Of a DNA stretch of 64,000 bases, positions 33,575 to 43,182 are shown one piece after another. Positions within the stretch are counted from its first letter, which is position 1; each line of letters starts with the position of its first letter. The notes beneath the pieces are model-generated. The model made no database searches and was not told where the DNA came from. It was given only the letters and a program-made list of their open reading frames with translations. Origin of the DNA: Cytophagaceae bacterium (GTDB taxonomy: Bacteria > Bacteroidota > Bacteroidia > Cytophagales > Spirosomataceae); assembly GCA_016722655.1 (NCBI GenBank), contig JADKIR010000005.1:186001-250000 (forward strand), in the 5' to 3' direction. Made by a program: the position numbers and the translations under genes.

Positions 33575-36333
33575 TGATTCTTAATTTCAAGCGTTCCACC
33601 ATTTAAGTTTATTATTCCTCCGTTCATTTGAATGGTTTTTACTTCGTTACCTGTATTAGGGATTGAAACTGTGTGGGTTGAGTTAATTTTAGCCGTTTTG
33701 GTGGCCGTTGGCAAAAGCGTATTTGATGGAGAAATCCATGTGCTACCAGTGTTCCAATTTCCGGTGGTGATAGATTCGAAAATATTATTATTGGGATCGA
33801 AACGCCATAATTCATAGCCATTTGTAGCAGAAAAGGCGAAAAAAAAGATGTAATTATTGAAAAAAGTGATTGATTGGGGAAACGAGCCTCCAACCCCAAT
33901 ATTCACATCATAAAGCATATTTGTACCTGCGGCTGTGCCATCGCTTGTCCAAAGTTCCATACCATGAATATTGTCATTGGCCGTAAAATATAGCTTCCCG
34001 TTTATATCAGTTAAGTTTCTTGGAGCTGAGCTTCCATTAGGATTGATATCTTTTACTAAAACTGTTCCTGCGAGTGTGCCGTCGCTTTTCCAAAGTTCAT
34101 GACCATTTATACCATCATTGTATTCAAAAAAGAGGACGTTATTGACATTTTTTAATTGAAAATAATATGTGATATTTACTTTAACACCCAATGTTTTTAC
34201 CAAAATCGTCCCTGCATTTGAGCCATCAGACTTCCAAAGTCCATAATTAGTACCATCGAAGGCAAGAAAATATAGGCTGTTATTTAATACTGCAAAATCT
34301 TGAATACTGGATGAGCCAACTCCTACATTTATATCTTTTATAAGACCAGTTCCTGCAATAGTACCATTACTACTCCATAGTTCTGCTCCGCTACTTGCAT
34401 TATAAGCAACGAAAAAAATTAAATTGTTAGCAACGGCTAATTCCGAACTTGCGTTTAAACTATTATTGATACTTAAATTAGTAACTGCCACGGTGTTTAC
34501 TATGCTTCCATCTGTTCGATATAGATTACCTTTAAAGTTTTTGAAAAACAAATTCCCATTAAACTCAACATAAGCACCAATTGAGTAATTATCTAATAGC
34601 TTAAAAGTACCTGCCACCGTACCATCAGTTCGATATACAGATTTTTGGGTAGCAGTATTCCAAGCTTCCATATACACCAAGCCATTAAATGTGTAAAATT
34701 GTGAAGGTGATGAACTTCCTGAAGGTCTAAGATTAGTTAATAGTTGTGTTCCTGTTGTTGTGCCATCAGTTACCCAAAGGTCGAAATTGCCAAAGGTTGA
34801 ACTAAAATTACCTCCACTGAAATAAATTTTATTATTCAATCTTCCAAAATCTCCTGTCCAGAAATTATCTAATTGTATTTTTTTAATTTTAAGGGTGTTG
34901 ATTGCCGTACCATCGGTTTTCCAAAGGGCAGTAGTATCGCTATCATCTTTCGGTACTACAATCAAGTTATTAGAATCTAACTGAGCAATGTTGGGAATAC
35001 TGTAGAGGAAATCAAATGAGGAAGATATACTTGGAGCAATGGTTTTTAACAAAGTTGTATTAGCATTTGTGCCATCGGTTTTCCATAATTGTAGTCCAGT
35101 AACGCCATCATTGGCGGTAAACAACAAAGAAGAATTGGTTACCCCTAAAAAGTCGGTATTGTAAAGTGAAAAAGAAGAATTTACTCCAGCATAAATATCT
35201 TTCACCAAATAAGTGCCAGCATTTGTGCCATCACTTCTCCATATTTCATTGCCCGTTGAGCCATCATTTCCAAAAAAATAAAAGACATTATTGGTAGGAG
35301 GAATTAAATATTCATCAAGACTGTATAATCCATTATTTGTGCCAATATTAATATCTTTTACCAAATATGTACCTGCGTTTGTGCCGTCACTTCGCCAAAG
35401 TTCATAGCCTGTTGTACCATCATTACCACCGAAATAAAGGGTATTATTAAAAACTATTAGGCCATATAAACCCATCACGATATTTTTGACCAATACCGTA
35501 CCTGCAGCAGTTCCGTCGCTCTTCCAAAGAGCATTGCCATTTACAAAATATAGCACACCACTCAAATTTGTAAGGTTAATTGGGATATTACTCAGGGTAG
35601 TTACTACACCAGTTGTTGCCAAAGTTCCTTGTGTTTTCCATAGTTGAGTGCCCACATTAAAATATAAAGTACCGTTTACATTTACAGGGTTTTCAAATCC
35701 GTTTGTACCTGCAATACTACTTGTACTGGCATTTGTGCCATCACTTTTCCAGAGGTAGATATTATCCACGGTAAAAAACAGTGTCCCATTATTATCAAAA
35801 AGACGGTCAGGACTTGATGTACCAAATTGATATACCACGGTAGTTCCTGCCACAGTTCCATCGGACTTAGTCAGTTGAGACTGTCCATTCTTATTTTCAA
35901 AATAAAAAAGAAAATTATTGCTTATAACCAAACCAATCGAATATCTAGTTACATCGGTTGCAATCTCTACAGTACCAGCCGTAGTGCCATCAGTTGCATA
36001 AATATGCCAATCAATTTTGAAAAAAACCTTGTTATTGGAGGCTATTAATTGAAAATTTCTATCTCCATCACCATTAAAACTCCTAATCTCATGTGTACCA
36101 GCAGCTGTACCATTACTTTTGTACAAAGAGTAACCACAAGTTTGACAAGATTTTCCCCAAAAATATACATATCCACCCATTGTAGCTTGCCCGAGCGGAT
36201 GTTGGCCACCACCGTAAGTTGTACTATTTGTTGGTGTAGTTGGGGGCAAAGTCCTGATTTCTTTTACTAAATCAGGAATTTGAGCATCTACTAAGTGGCT
36301 CAGAAAAATTAATAGGTACAATAGTTTTCTCAT
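33571..36333 (-). CDS. Giant secreted ELWKSDGT-repeat protein, downstream paralogue
   Basis: 920 residues. Signal peptide ends LSHLVDAQ. Nearly the whole protein is a tandem series of units of about 45-50 residues with the core YELWRSDGTNAGTYLVKDI, variants ALWKSDGTAAGTVLV and ELWTSDGTAAGTNML, and a strand LYFxxND between them. This looks like propeller-type blades. The last 70 residues contain GNWNTGSTWISPSNTLLP and end GGTLEIKNQ. No recognisable type IX C-terminal domain is present. It is a paralogue of the gene upstream (36330-39083), overlaps it by ATGA and overlaps the next gene the same way. Role unknown; a surface or adhesin role is an inference. Confidence 0.85.
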   Translation of the reverse strand: MRKLLYLLIFLSHLVDAQIPDLVKEIRTLPPTTPTNSTTYGGGQHPLGQATMGGYVYFWGKSCQTCGYSLYKSNGTAAGTHEIRSFNGDGDRNFQLIASNNKVFFKIDWHIYATDGTTAGTVEIATDVTRYSIGLVISNNFLFYFENKNGQSQLTKSDGTVAGTTVVYQFGTSSPDRLFDNNGTLFFTVDNIYLWKSDGTNASTSSIAGTNGFENPVNVNGTLYFNVGTQLWKTQGTLATTGVVTTLSNIPINLTNLSGVLYFVNGNALWKSDGTAAGTVLVKNIVMGLYGLIVFNNTLYFGGNDGTTGYELWRSDGTNAGTYLVKDINIGTNNGLYSLDEYLIPPTNNVFYFFGNDGSTGNEIWRSDGTNAGTYLVKDIYAGVNSSFSLYNTDFLGVTNSSLLFTANDGVTGLQLWKTDGTNANTTLLKTIAPSISSSFDFLYSIPNIAQLDSNNLIVVPKDDSDTTALWKTDGTAINTLKIKKIQLDNFWTGDFGRLNNKIYFSGGNFSSTFGNFDLWVTDGTTTGTQLLTNLRPSGSSSPSQFYTFNGLVYMEAWNTATQKSVYRTDGTVAGTFKLLDNYSIGAYVEFNGNLFFKNFKGNLYRTDGSIVNTVAVTNLSINNSLNASSELAVANNLIFFVAYNASSGAELWSSNGTIAGTGLIKDINVGVGSSSIQDFAVLNNSLYFLAFDGTNYGLWKSDGSNAGTILVKTLGVKVNITYYFQLKNVNNVLFFEYNDGINGHELWKSDGTLAGTVLVKDINPNGSSAPRNLTDINGKLYFTANDNIHGMELWTSDGTAAGTNMLYDVNIGVGGSFPQSITFFNNYIFFFAFSATNGYELWRFDPNNNIFESITTGNWNTGSTWISPSNTLLPTATKTAKINSTHTVSIPNTGNEVKTIQMNGGIINLNGGTLEIKNQ

Positions 36334-39083
36334 TGATTTTTTATTTCCAAAGTGCCACCATTTAGATTAATCACTCCTCCATTCATTTGAATGGTTTTTA
36401 CTTCGTTGCCAGTGTTGGGGATGGTTACTATGTGTGTAGAATTAATTTTTGTAGCAGAAGATGCAGATGGCAAAAGAGTATTTGTCGGCGATATCCATGT
36501 GCTTCCAGTATTCCAATTTCCAGTAGTAATGGATTCGAAGATGCCATTAACTAGGTTAATTCTATAAAGTTCTTTACCCAGGGTAGTAGATTTTGCTTGG
36601 AAATAAATGTAGGTTCCCATTTTAACAAGATACTTAGGGTTTGAATTTCCAACAGGATTAATATCTGCGAAAAGAGCAGTACCAGCATTGGTTCCATCAC
36701 TTTTCCATAGCTCTGTGCCATTTACACCATCATTGGCTGAAAAATATAAAGCCCCGTCAAAGTTGTAAATGGGATTAGGAGAATTACTATCTATTCCACT
36801 CGCTCCAGTTATAGGATTAATATCTTTAACCATAACGGTTCCTATTAAAGTGCCATCAGATTTCCATAGTTCAGAGCCAGTGGCAGACTCATACAAACTA
36901 AAAAAAAGGTTTCCATTGAGTTCAGCAAAGTTTTGAAGTGTATAGCTCATGTTTTTTACAGATATTGTGCCGCCCACCGTACCATCACTTTTCCAAAGGC
37001 CATATTGATTGTTAAAATTTGCTCCGAAATAAAGAATCCCGTTTACAACTTTAAAAAGAGAATTCAATGAATTGAAAGATTTTAATAATACTGTACCAAC
37101 CTCTGTTCCATCACTTTTCCATAACTGATTTCCGACCCTAAAATATAATATTGATCCAAAAGGAGTAAATGTGTCAAGGAAATCTAAAAATACCAGACCG
37201 AAGCTTTTAACCATAACTGTCCCTGAAGCTGTTCCGTCAGTTTTCCAAAGTTCTTTGGCACCACCTGTGCCATAAACTCCGAAATAAATAACTCCATTGA
37301 TTGTAATAAAATTGGTAGGAATAGAACTGTTAGAGCCAGCTAATATATCTTTTAATAGTACAGTATTAGGGTTCGAACCATCTGTTTTCCAAAGCTCGGT
37401 TCCATTGGCGTCTTTTCCTGCAAAAACCAAAGTGTTTCCTAAACAACTGCAATCTAAATTTCCTTCAAAATTGGGTGTAGGACCATTTAAAAGGAAAGTG
37501 CCAACCAAAGTACCATCGGACCGCCAAATTTCTGATCCAACAGCAAAAAACAAGAGGTTGTTGCAAACCGTAAACTTCGAATAAAAATCTGAAGTATTGA
37601 GATTATTAATGTCTTTTACTAAAGCTGTACCTGTAGTAGAGCCATCACTAGTCCAAAGTTCTTGTTGATGGATGTCATTACGTGCAGTGAAAGCAATGTT
37701 GTTGTTAAAATTAATTAGCTGATATGGCAATGAACTACCATTGAAAATAGAAAAAGTTTCAGTACCAATAGTTGTACCATTGCTTTTAAACAATTTTTCT
37801 ATCGAGTTTTCGCTAGCTAAAAAGTACAAAGAATTATTAACTTTCGTAAGCATGTTTGGGTATGAAGATGCAGGGTCATCAAGAAAATCCAAACCTGTTG
37901 CAATATCTTTCAAAAGCACAGTTCCTAGCTCTGTTCCATCGCTTACATATACTTCTTCTCCGTTTGTAACATCATTTATTGTAAAATATAGCGTATTATT
38001 AACATCTGTCAAATTAGCAAAATATGTACTTCCCGAATCAAATTCTTTTACCAATAAATCATTTCCAACTGTTCCATCACTGGTTCTAAGTTGAAAAATA
38101 AAGTTTACATTGTCAGCCGCTGCCAAAAAAATTTTACTCATCGAAACCTCAGATTCGATAACTCGATAATTGAAGCTGGAAATTAAACTCGTACCTGTAA
38201 GAGTTCCATTGCTTTTCCAGAGGTCGCTATTGCCATTCGATATTGTGGTGGTATAATAAAGTTGATTTTGGTAATTTACAAACAGTACATCTTTACAAAA
38301 TGAAGCTACTTTAATAGTGTTTAAAGAGGATCCATCAGTTGACCATATTTCTTGATTTGAAGCACCAGTATTTACTGTAAAATACAATAATCCATTTACG
38401 ACAATTGCATTTTCTTGAGCTAGATAATTACTATTGCTTGAAAGATTTTTCACAAAAACTGTGTTGGCCAAAGTTCCATCTGTTTTCCATAAATCTAGGC
38501 CATTTGTACCCAAAGCTGTAAAATAGAGTTGATTATTCAGCTTTTCCAATAAAACAGGATTAGAAGAAGATGCACCTAAAAAGACATCTTTAAACAATGC
38601 GGTTCCTAGGCTTGTTCCATCACTTTTCCAAAGTTCATTTCCAACCGAAACATTATCATTGCTTGCAAAAAAAACAGAAGACCCTAAATCATACAGTTTA
38701 GATTTACTGGTATCATTGAATGTTTTTAGTAAAGAAAGGCTTCCAAATGTTCCATTAGATTTCCAAAGCTCCCACTTTTCAGGACTGTAAAATATATTTT
38801 TAAAGAACACATTTCCATTGGCATCTTTAAAATGCTCCATTAACCCTCTGACAAATTGGCCACCCATCGGAATAGGATTACTAAGCCTTGTATTTCCTCC
38901 AACAGTCCCATCATTCTTCCACAATTCATAGTCTAGTTCAGGTACCAAATAATAAATACTATTTCCAGAAACTCCAAAACTATTTATTTCGGAACCTGTT
39001 GTTTTGATATCTTTTACGAGTTCTACATTTTGAGCAAATGTTGAAAAGCAAAAAGACAAATAAATAAAAATTAACCTTTTCAT
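36330..39083 (-). CDS. Giant secreted ELWKSDGT-repeat protein, upstream paralogue
   Basis: 917 residues with signal peptide ending CFSTFAQ. It has the same architecture as its downstream neighbour: more than a dozen units built on ELWKSDGTxxGTxLVKDI and LYFxxxD strands (GNELWKSDGTSLGTALFKDV, QLWKSDGTEVGTVLLKSF, TELWKSDGTNAGTALFADI), and the same C-terminal block GNWNTGSTWISPTNTLLP to GGTLEIKNQ. Repeat interiors have diverged while the C-terminal block stays nearly identical at DNA level, suggesting recent duplication or gene conversion there. It starts 2 bp after the LytTR regulator gene. Confidence 0.85.
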   Translation of the reverse strand: MKRLIFIYLSFCFSTFAQNVELVKDIKTTGSEINSFGVSGNSIYYLVPELDYELWKNDGTVGGNTRLSNPIPMGGQFVRGLMEHFKDANGNVFFKNIFYSPEKWELWKSNGTFGSLSLLKTFNDTSKSKLYDLGSSVFFASNDNVSVGNELWKSDGTSLGTALFKDVFLGASSSNPVLLEKLNNQLYFTALGTNGLDLWKTDGTLANTVFVKNLSSNSNYLAQENAIVVNGLLYFTVNTGASNQEIWSTDGSSLNTIKVASFCKDVLFVNYQNQLYYTTTISNGNSDLWKSNGTLTGTSLISSFNYRVIESEVSMSKIFLAAADNVNFIFQLRTSDGTVGNDLLVKEFDSGSTYFANLTDVNNTLYFTINDVTNGEEVYVSDGTELGTVLLKDIATGLDFLDDPASSYPNMLTKVNNSLYFLASENSIEKLFKSNGTTIGTETFSIFNGSSLPYQLINFNNNIAFTARNDIHQQELWTSDGSTTGTALVKDINNLNTSDFYSKFTVCNNLLFFAVGSEIWRSDGTLVGTFLLNGPTPNFEGNLDCSCLGNTLVFAGKDANGTELWKTDGSNPNTVLLKDILAGSNSSIPTNFITINGVIYFGVYGTGGAKELWKTDGTASGTVMVKSFGLVFLDFLDTFTPFGSILYFRVGNQLWKSDGTEVGTVLLKSFNSLNSLFKVVNGILYFGANFNNQYGLWKSDGTVGGTISVKNMSYTLQNFAELNGNLFFSLYESATGSELWKSDGTLIGTVMVKDINPITGASGIDSNSPNPIYNFDGALYFSANDGVNGTELWKSDGTNAGTALFADINPVGNSNPKYLVKMGTYIYFQAKSTTLGKELYRINLVNGIFESITTGNWNTGSTWISPTNTLLPSASSATKINSTHIVTIPNTGNEVKTIQMNGGVINLNGGTLEIKNQ

Positions 39084-39085
39084 TT

Positions 39086-39415
39086 TTAAACTTTAAAATT
39101 CATCTCTCCCAAATTCTTCAAAAACAATTCTTTCCGCCTTCTTGAAACCAATATCTTTCTGTTATTTTTTAGCGTAACTTCATTACTATCATGACTTTGT
39201 ACAAAATTCAGATTTATCATAAAACCTTTGTGGGTTCTATAAATAAATCTGAAAGAAGAGAAGCTTTTTTCGAGTTTTTTTAAAGTGGTAGCTACAAATA
39301 AGTATTGACCATTACTCAAATGCAGCCTGGTGTAATTGATTTCAGCTTCAAACAAAATTACCTCGCTTGGCAAAACTTTCTTTCTTCCTCCTATTGCTAT
39401 TTCTGGTGTTTTCAT
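39086..39415 (-). CDS. Stand-alone LytTR DNA-binding regulator
   Basis: A 109-residue protein consisting only of a LytTR domain: LPSEVILFEAEINYTRLHLSNGQ, FVATTLKKLEKSF, FRFIYRTHKGFMINLNFVQ (family F.R.h+..hhN) and LVSRRRKELFLKNL at the C-terminus. There is no receiver or membrane part, so it is not itself a classical phospho-regulator. It is the first gene of the operon containing the two giant repeat proteins and the YadA-head-like protein (2-bp gap), and probably controls that operon. Confidence 0.88.
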   Translation of the reverse strand: MKTPEIAIGGRKKVLPSEVILFEAEINYTRLHLSNGQYLFVATTLKKLEKSFSSFRFIYRTHKGFMINLNFVQSHDSNEVTLKNNRKILVSRRRKELFLKNLGEMNFKV

Positions 39416-39428
39416 GGTTATATTTTTA

Positions 39429-39436
39429 CAAAAATA
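39429..39436 (-). promoter_or_regulatory. Predicted -7 box of the LytTR operon
   Basis: Minus strand TATTTTTG, 13 bp before the ATG at 39415. It matches TAnnTTTG; a -33 box is not clear. Confidence 0.4.
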
Positions 39437-39511
39437 TTTTCAAAATTTCATTCATATTTGATATCCAAACTTGCCAGAAAAAATATCTTTTCCCCTAAAA
39501 AAAACCTTAAA

Positions 39512-40039
39512 CTATCTTTCGGCCGTAAATTCTTCAATAATATAAACCTCAGTAAAACCAACCCCAAAGCCATGCGAACGAAGATCTGCTGCTACCGAAT
39601 TCCACCGATCATTTGGGGTCACGCCTTTTTTTAGTGTAGTTTTTAACACAAGTCTAGTTTCACTTAACTCTATTATATCATCAATCTGGGAATTGCCATT
39701 TTGCACTCTGGTTGTTTCTATTTGCGTTTCATTTATAAATTTCCATTTATAATCGACCAACTCATTGGATGTGTTTAATACTGTTAAATTGCCATCTTTT
39801 TTATATATAGAATATGCAAATGAAAAATCAGCGTAATATTTGCCGTTATTTTTTTCGCTGGCCAACTGTGAAATACTTCGAGTAGGTGTGTTCGGAGTAC
39901 CAATAGTATATTTATAAATGTTCCATTTTTGTTTGGTCAATAGGTCTGTTTTGCTTTCAGGAACGACAGTAATTTCCTCTTTACAGCTTAAAAATATCAA
40001 TGACACAAATACTTGGAATATTACTTTTTTCATAGGCAA
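39512..40039 (-). CDS. Hypothetical lipoprotein, possibly lipocalin-like
   Basis: 175 residues. The N-terminus MKKVIFQVFVSLIFLSCKEE is a lipoprotein signal (lipobox IFLSC; Met3 is the better start). The mature part shows TDLLTKQKWNIYKYTIG, FAYSIYKKDGNLTV, YKWKFINETQIETTR and DIIELSETRLVLKT. This resembles the pattern of small lipocalin-like lipoproteins of Bacteroidota (W at strand 1, alternating strands). No function is recognised. It is transcribed divergently from the kinase at 40197. Confidence 0.65.
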   Translation of the reverse strand: MPMKKVIFQVFVSLIFLSCKEEITVVPESKTDLLTKQKWNIYKYTIGTPNTPTRSISQLASEKNNGKYYADFSFAYSIYKKDGNLTVLNTSNELVDYKWKFINETQIETTRVQNGNSQIDDIIELSETRLVLKTTLKKGVTPNDRWNSVAADLRSHGFGVGFTEVYIIEEFTAER

Positions 40040-40196
40040 AATAATTTATACAAATTTGCTCACTTCCCTAAACCCAATCAATCCACGTATTCTTGTATTT
40101 TTCGAGAGAAGCTCTACAGGTATTCCTGTATTTTATCGGATATTTTAGGAAATAACTGCTTTTTATCTTTATTTCAGAAGTTTATATTACATCTGA

Positions 40197-42167
40197 ATGA
40201 AAAAAATACCCCTGCTTTTTTTAGTTCTTCTTTCGATTAATGCTCTGGCAGGTAGACCCATTATGGATAGTTTGGCCAAAGAGGTAAAAAAGGTAACCAA
40301 AATGCCTGCCTCATTTAGCAGAGATACATTGTTGCTTACTTCAATGTGGAGATATTCCTATTATTCTATTTATTTCCATGAGAAACACTCAAAATCGAGG
40401 TTAGATTCTTTAGAAATCCTTTCCAAAAAAACCAAATGGAAAACAGGTGAAGGAATGTTTTTAATGAACAAATCATATTACATTGCGTATTTTGAAAACG
40501 ACTTTTCAAGAGGTTTGACTTATGCACTGAGGGCGAAAGATTTACTCGAAAAAACAAGGAACTATGAAGCTTTGGCAATGGCAAAAGTTAGAATAGCCTC
40601 CACTATGTTATGGAATATTCAAAATATTGCTGTCAGTAAAAATGAGTTTCTGAAAAAAGGCATGGCTATTTCCAAGGAAATATACGGCTTGGGAGTAAGG
40701 GCCAAAAATAATGAAATTCTATGTCTTGGATTGGTATATCAAGCCAATTTTTGGAATACTTCGGGAAATTATAAACAGGCTTTATGTGATTTAAAATCAG
40801 CCGAAAAACTCAGCCAAGAAGCCCATGTAGAATATTTAACCAAAAATATTATATATGGCATGCTTTCAACTACTTACAATGTGTTACTTGATAGAAAAAA
40901 CGCCCTAACCTACTCCGAAATAACGCTCCGATTGGCTGAGGAGCAGCAAGATTACTACAGTTTATTATCTATTTATAGATTTAAAGCCGAGCACGAAGCA
41001 CTTAAATTAAACTTTACTAAAAGTCAGGAATTCCTCGAGAAATCTTACGAATATTCCAAAAAATTTGGAGTAAAGAAGTTTATTTCAATAGCTGAGGGTT
41101 ACTTATATGGGTTTTATAAATTCAAAAATAATAAAGAGAAAGCACTAGAATTTTTAGAAAAATATAAAGCACATGAAGATTCACTTGCTACTGAGAAAAC
41201 CCAAAAAATATATGCCGACTATGACCTCGCCAGTAAAGAATCTGCCATTCAAAAGCTCGAATTTCAGAACCTTTTGAATGAAAAAATCTCTAAAGAAAAA
41301 GAAATAAATTACCTCAAGATTTTTAAAAGAAAAGAAGACTCCTTAGCTCTACAGAAAAACAGTAAAATTCAGGCTGATTTTTATTTAACAAAAAAAGAAA
41401 ATCAAATAAAAACCCTCGAGAACGAAAAACTACAATCCGAAGCAAACAAAAACAATTTTATTCGTAACGCACTCATTATAAGCCTACTCACTGGCTTTGG
41501 ATTTAGTTTTTATATTTTTACCAATAACCGAAAACTCCGGGCAAAAAACGGAGAAATAAAAGAAGCTTTACTGAAAGGACAAACCATAGAACGTAAACGA
41601 GTTGCACAAGAACTTCACGATAATCTTTCTGCCAAAATATCCGGTATTCGTTGGAGGTTGGAATCTATACAACCTAAGTTTGAGACCGAAAAGCAGGATA
41701 ATATTTACTATTCGACGATTAATGCCTTGGCCGAAGTTTATACTGACGTACGACTAATTTCGCACAATTTGCTGCCTGAAGAACTCGAAACCAAAGGATT
41801 AAAAGTAGCCATACAAAAACTCTTGGTGGAGTTAAATTCACTTGGAAAAACACATTTCAAAAACGAAACATCCGAAAATTTTGGTCGATTTGATATTAAA
41901 ATCGAATATGAAATTTTCAGTATTCTCCTGGAGGTTTCCAACAATATCCTCAAACATTCGCAAGCCACCGAGGCCGCTGTTATACTTGAAGAAAACAGGA
42001 CTAATTTGATTATGAAAATTTCGGACAACGGAATAGGTTTATCTGAAAAATCCGAGAAAAATGGCATGGGAATGCCCAATTTGAGGTCTAGAGTAGCTTC
42101 TTTGAAAGGAAAAATAGACTTTATTAACAAAGCAGGCCTAAGTGTAGAGATAGTAATCCCTATATAA
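40197..42167 (+). CDS. TPR-containing sensor histidine kinase (NarX/DesK class)
   Basis: A 656-residue kinase. Signal-like N-terminus (LLFLVLLSINALAG), then a TPR-type helical sensor region (about 60-360) presumably in the periplasm, a long Lys/Glu-rich coiled coil, one membrane helix (about 421-440) and a HisKA_3 domain with phospho-acceptor His in RKRVAQELHDNLSAKISGIRW. The HATPase_c domain has EVSNNILKHSQATEA, ISDNGIGL and GMGMPNLRSRV. Its likely partner is the NarL-type regulator that ends 8 bp away on the opposite strand. Confidence 0.92.
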   Translation: MKKIPLLFLVLLSINALAGRPIMDSLAKEVKKVTKMPASFSRDTLLLTSMWRYSYYSIYFHEKHSKSRLDSLEILSKKTKWKTGEGMFLMNKSYYIAYFENDFSRGLTYALRAKDLLEKTRNYEALAMAKVRIASTMLWNIQNIAVSKNEFLKKGMAISKEIYGLGVRAKNNEILCLGLVYQANFWNTSGNYKQALCDLKSAEKLSQEAHVEYLTKNIIYGMLSTTYNVLLDRKNALTYSEITLRLAEEQQDYYSLLSIYRFKAEHEALKLNFTKSQEFLEKSYEYSKKFGVKKFISIAEGYLYGFYKFKNNKEKALEFLEKYKAHEDSLATEKTQKIYADYDLASKESAIQKLEFQNLLNEKISKEKEINYLKIFKRKEDSLALQKNSKIQADFYLTKKENQIKTLENEKLQSEANKNNFIRNALIISLLTGFGFSFYIFTNNRKLRAKNGEIKEALLKGQTIERKRVAQELHDNLSAKISGIRWRLESIQPKFETEKQDNIYYSTINALAEVYTDVRLISHNLLPEELETKGLKVAIQKLLVELNSLGKTHFKNETSENFGRFDIKIEYEIFSILLEVSNNILKHSQATEAAVILEENRTNLIMKISDNGIGLSEKSEKNGMGMPNLRSRVASLKGKIDFINKAGLSVEIVIPI

Positions 42168-42175
42168 GCATTCCT

Positions 42176-42823
42176 TCAAATCAGCCCATTTTTTATTGCA
42201 AATTTCACTAATCCCACTACATTTTTTATACCTAATTTCTTCAAAATATTATGGCGGTGCGTCTCCACTGTGGCAGGACTTAAAAACAACTTCTCAGCTA
42301 TTACGTTTGTAGAATTCTCTTCGGCAATAAGTTTGATGATTTCGATTTCTCGTCCTGAGAGATTGGCTAGGTCATCTTTTAAGGTATCTCTCACCAAATC
42401 AGAAATTTTTTTGTCTCTATTCAAAAGCTCAAAAACCACAGACTCGCTATAGTACTTTTGTCCCGAGGCAATAACTTTCAATGCTTTTTCAAATTCATCT
42501 TTACCGGCCTTTTTCATAACATAACCAGCAACTCCAGCCTGAAAAGCCTCCTGAATAGTTTGAACTTCCTCTGACACCGTTAATAACATCACTTTGACTT
42601 GCGGAAACTTCTGACGTATTTGATAGGTAAGTTCTATGCCATTCATTTCGGGCATATTGTAGTCAGTCATCACAAGGTCAATGTCAGTATATAACTCCAA
42701 GGACCGCAACAAGTCTTTTGCATTATTGTGCATGGCAACTACCTCAAAATCAGGAATTGTGGACAACAATATCTCAATACTTTCTAGAATAAATTGATGA
42801 TCGTCGGCTATCAGAATTCTCAT
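42176..42823 (-). CDS. NarL/FixJ-type response regulator
   Basis: 215 residues. Receiver domain with Asp7/Asp8, phospho-acceptor Asp54 (LVMTDYNMPEMNG), Thr in MLLTVSEE and Lys in GYVMKKAGKDEF. LuxR-type helix-turn-helix at about 150-205: LSGREIEIIKLIAEENSTNVIAEKLFLSPATVETHRHNILKKLG. It is convergent with the kinase gene (8-bp gap), so the pair cannot share one mRNA. Confidence 0.95.
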   Translation of the reverse strand: MRILIADDHQFILESIEILLSTIPDFEVVAMHNNAKDLLRSLELYTDIDLVMTDYNMPEMNGIELTYQIRQKFPQVKVMLLTVSEEVQTIQEAFQAGVAGYVMKKAGKDEFEKALKVIASGQKYYSESVVFELLNRDKKISDLVRDTLKDDLANLSGREIEIIKLIAEENSTNVIAEKLFLSPATVETHRHNILKKLGIKNVVGLVKFAIKNGLI

Positions 42824-43057
42824 AAGGGGACTATAAATTCACCGCAATATAATAAAATTTAGTTACGCTATTTGCCTACAGAATTGATTTGATTAAGACA
42901 AGCGGAGATTATTTGATCATTTGAATCCAGATTTTTCTTTTTGCAATATTTTTTTAACAAATAATTGAATTTTTTCAAATATTTATCAAGCAAATTTTCG
43001 TTTTTGGATAACAAATCCTCCTTATTTAGCATCGACTGAGATTCCCTCCCAAAGTTC

Positions 43058-43182
43058 GCACTCTCGTACTCCTATGACAAAAGGAACATTTTGAAGTGTG
43101 AAAGCAATTTTTATCCCCGAAGCAGGCCATAGAATCAGCCGATCGCATTCTGAGCTATTGAAAGAGCAAATTTTGGATTAAT
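43058..43182 (+). pseudogene. Possible 3' remnant of an alpha/beta-hydrolase gene
   Basis: In the gap 42824-43182 one frame (43096-43182) reads SVKAIFIPEAGHRISRSHSE..., resembling the strand and catalytic-His loop (IPxAGH) near the C-terminus of alpha/beta-hydrolases. The preceding part reads SYDKRNILK in a neighbouring frame, as if shifted. Short and degenerate, so tentative. The remainder of the gap (42824-43057) shows nothing recognisable. Confidence 0.3.

Noticed and set aside
31871..39083. Possible CRISPR array or DNA tandem repeat
   Set aside because: Repeats here are protein-level units inside coding genes with variable DNA, not short identical direct repeats with unique spacers. No CRISPR array was seen anywhere in the window.
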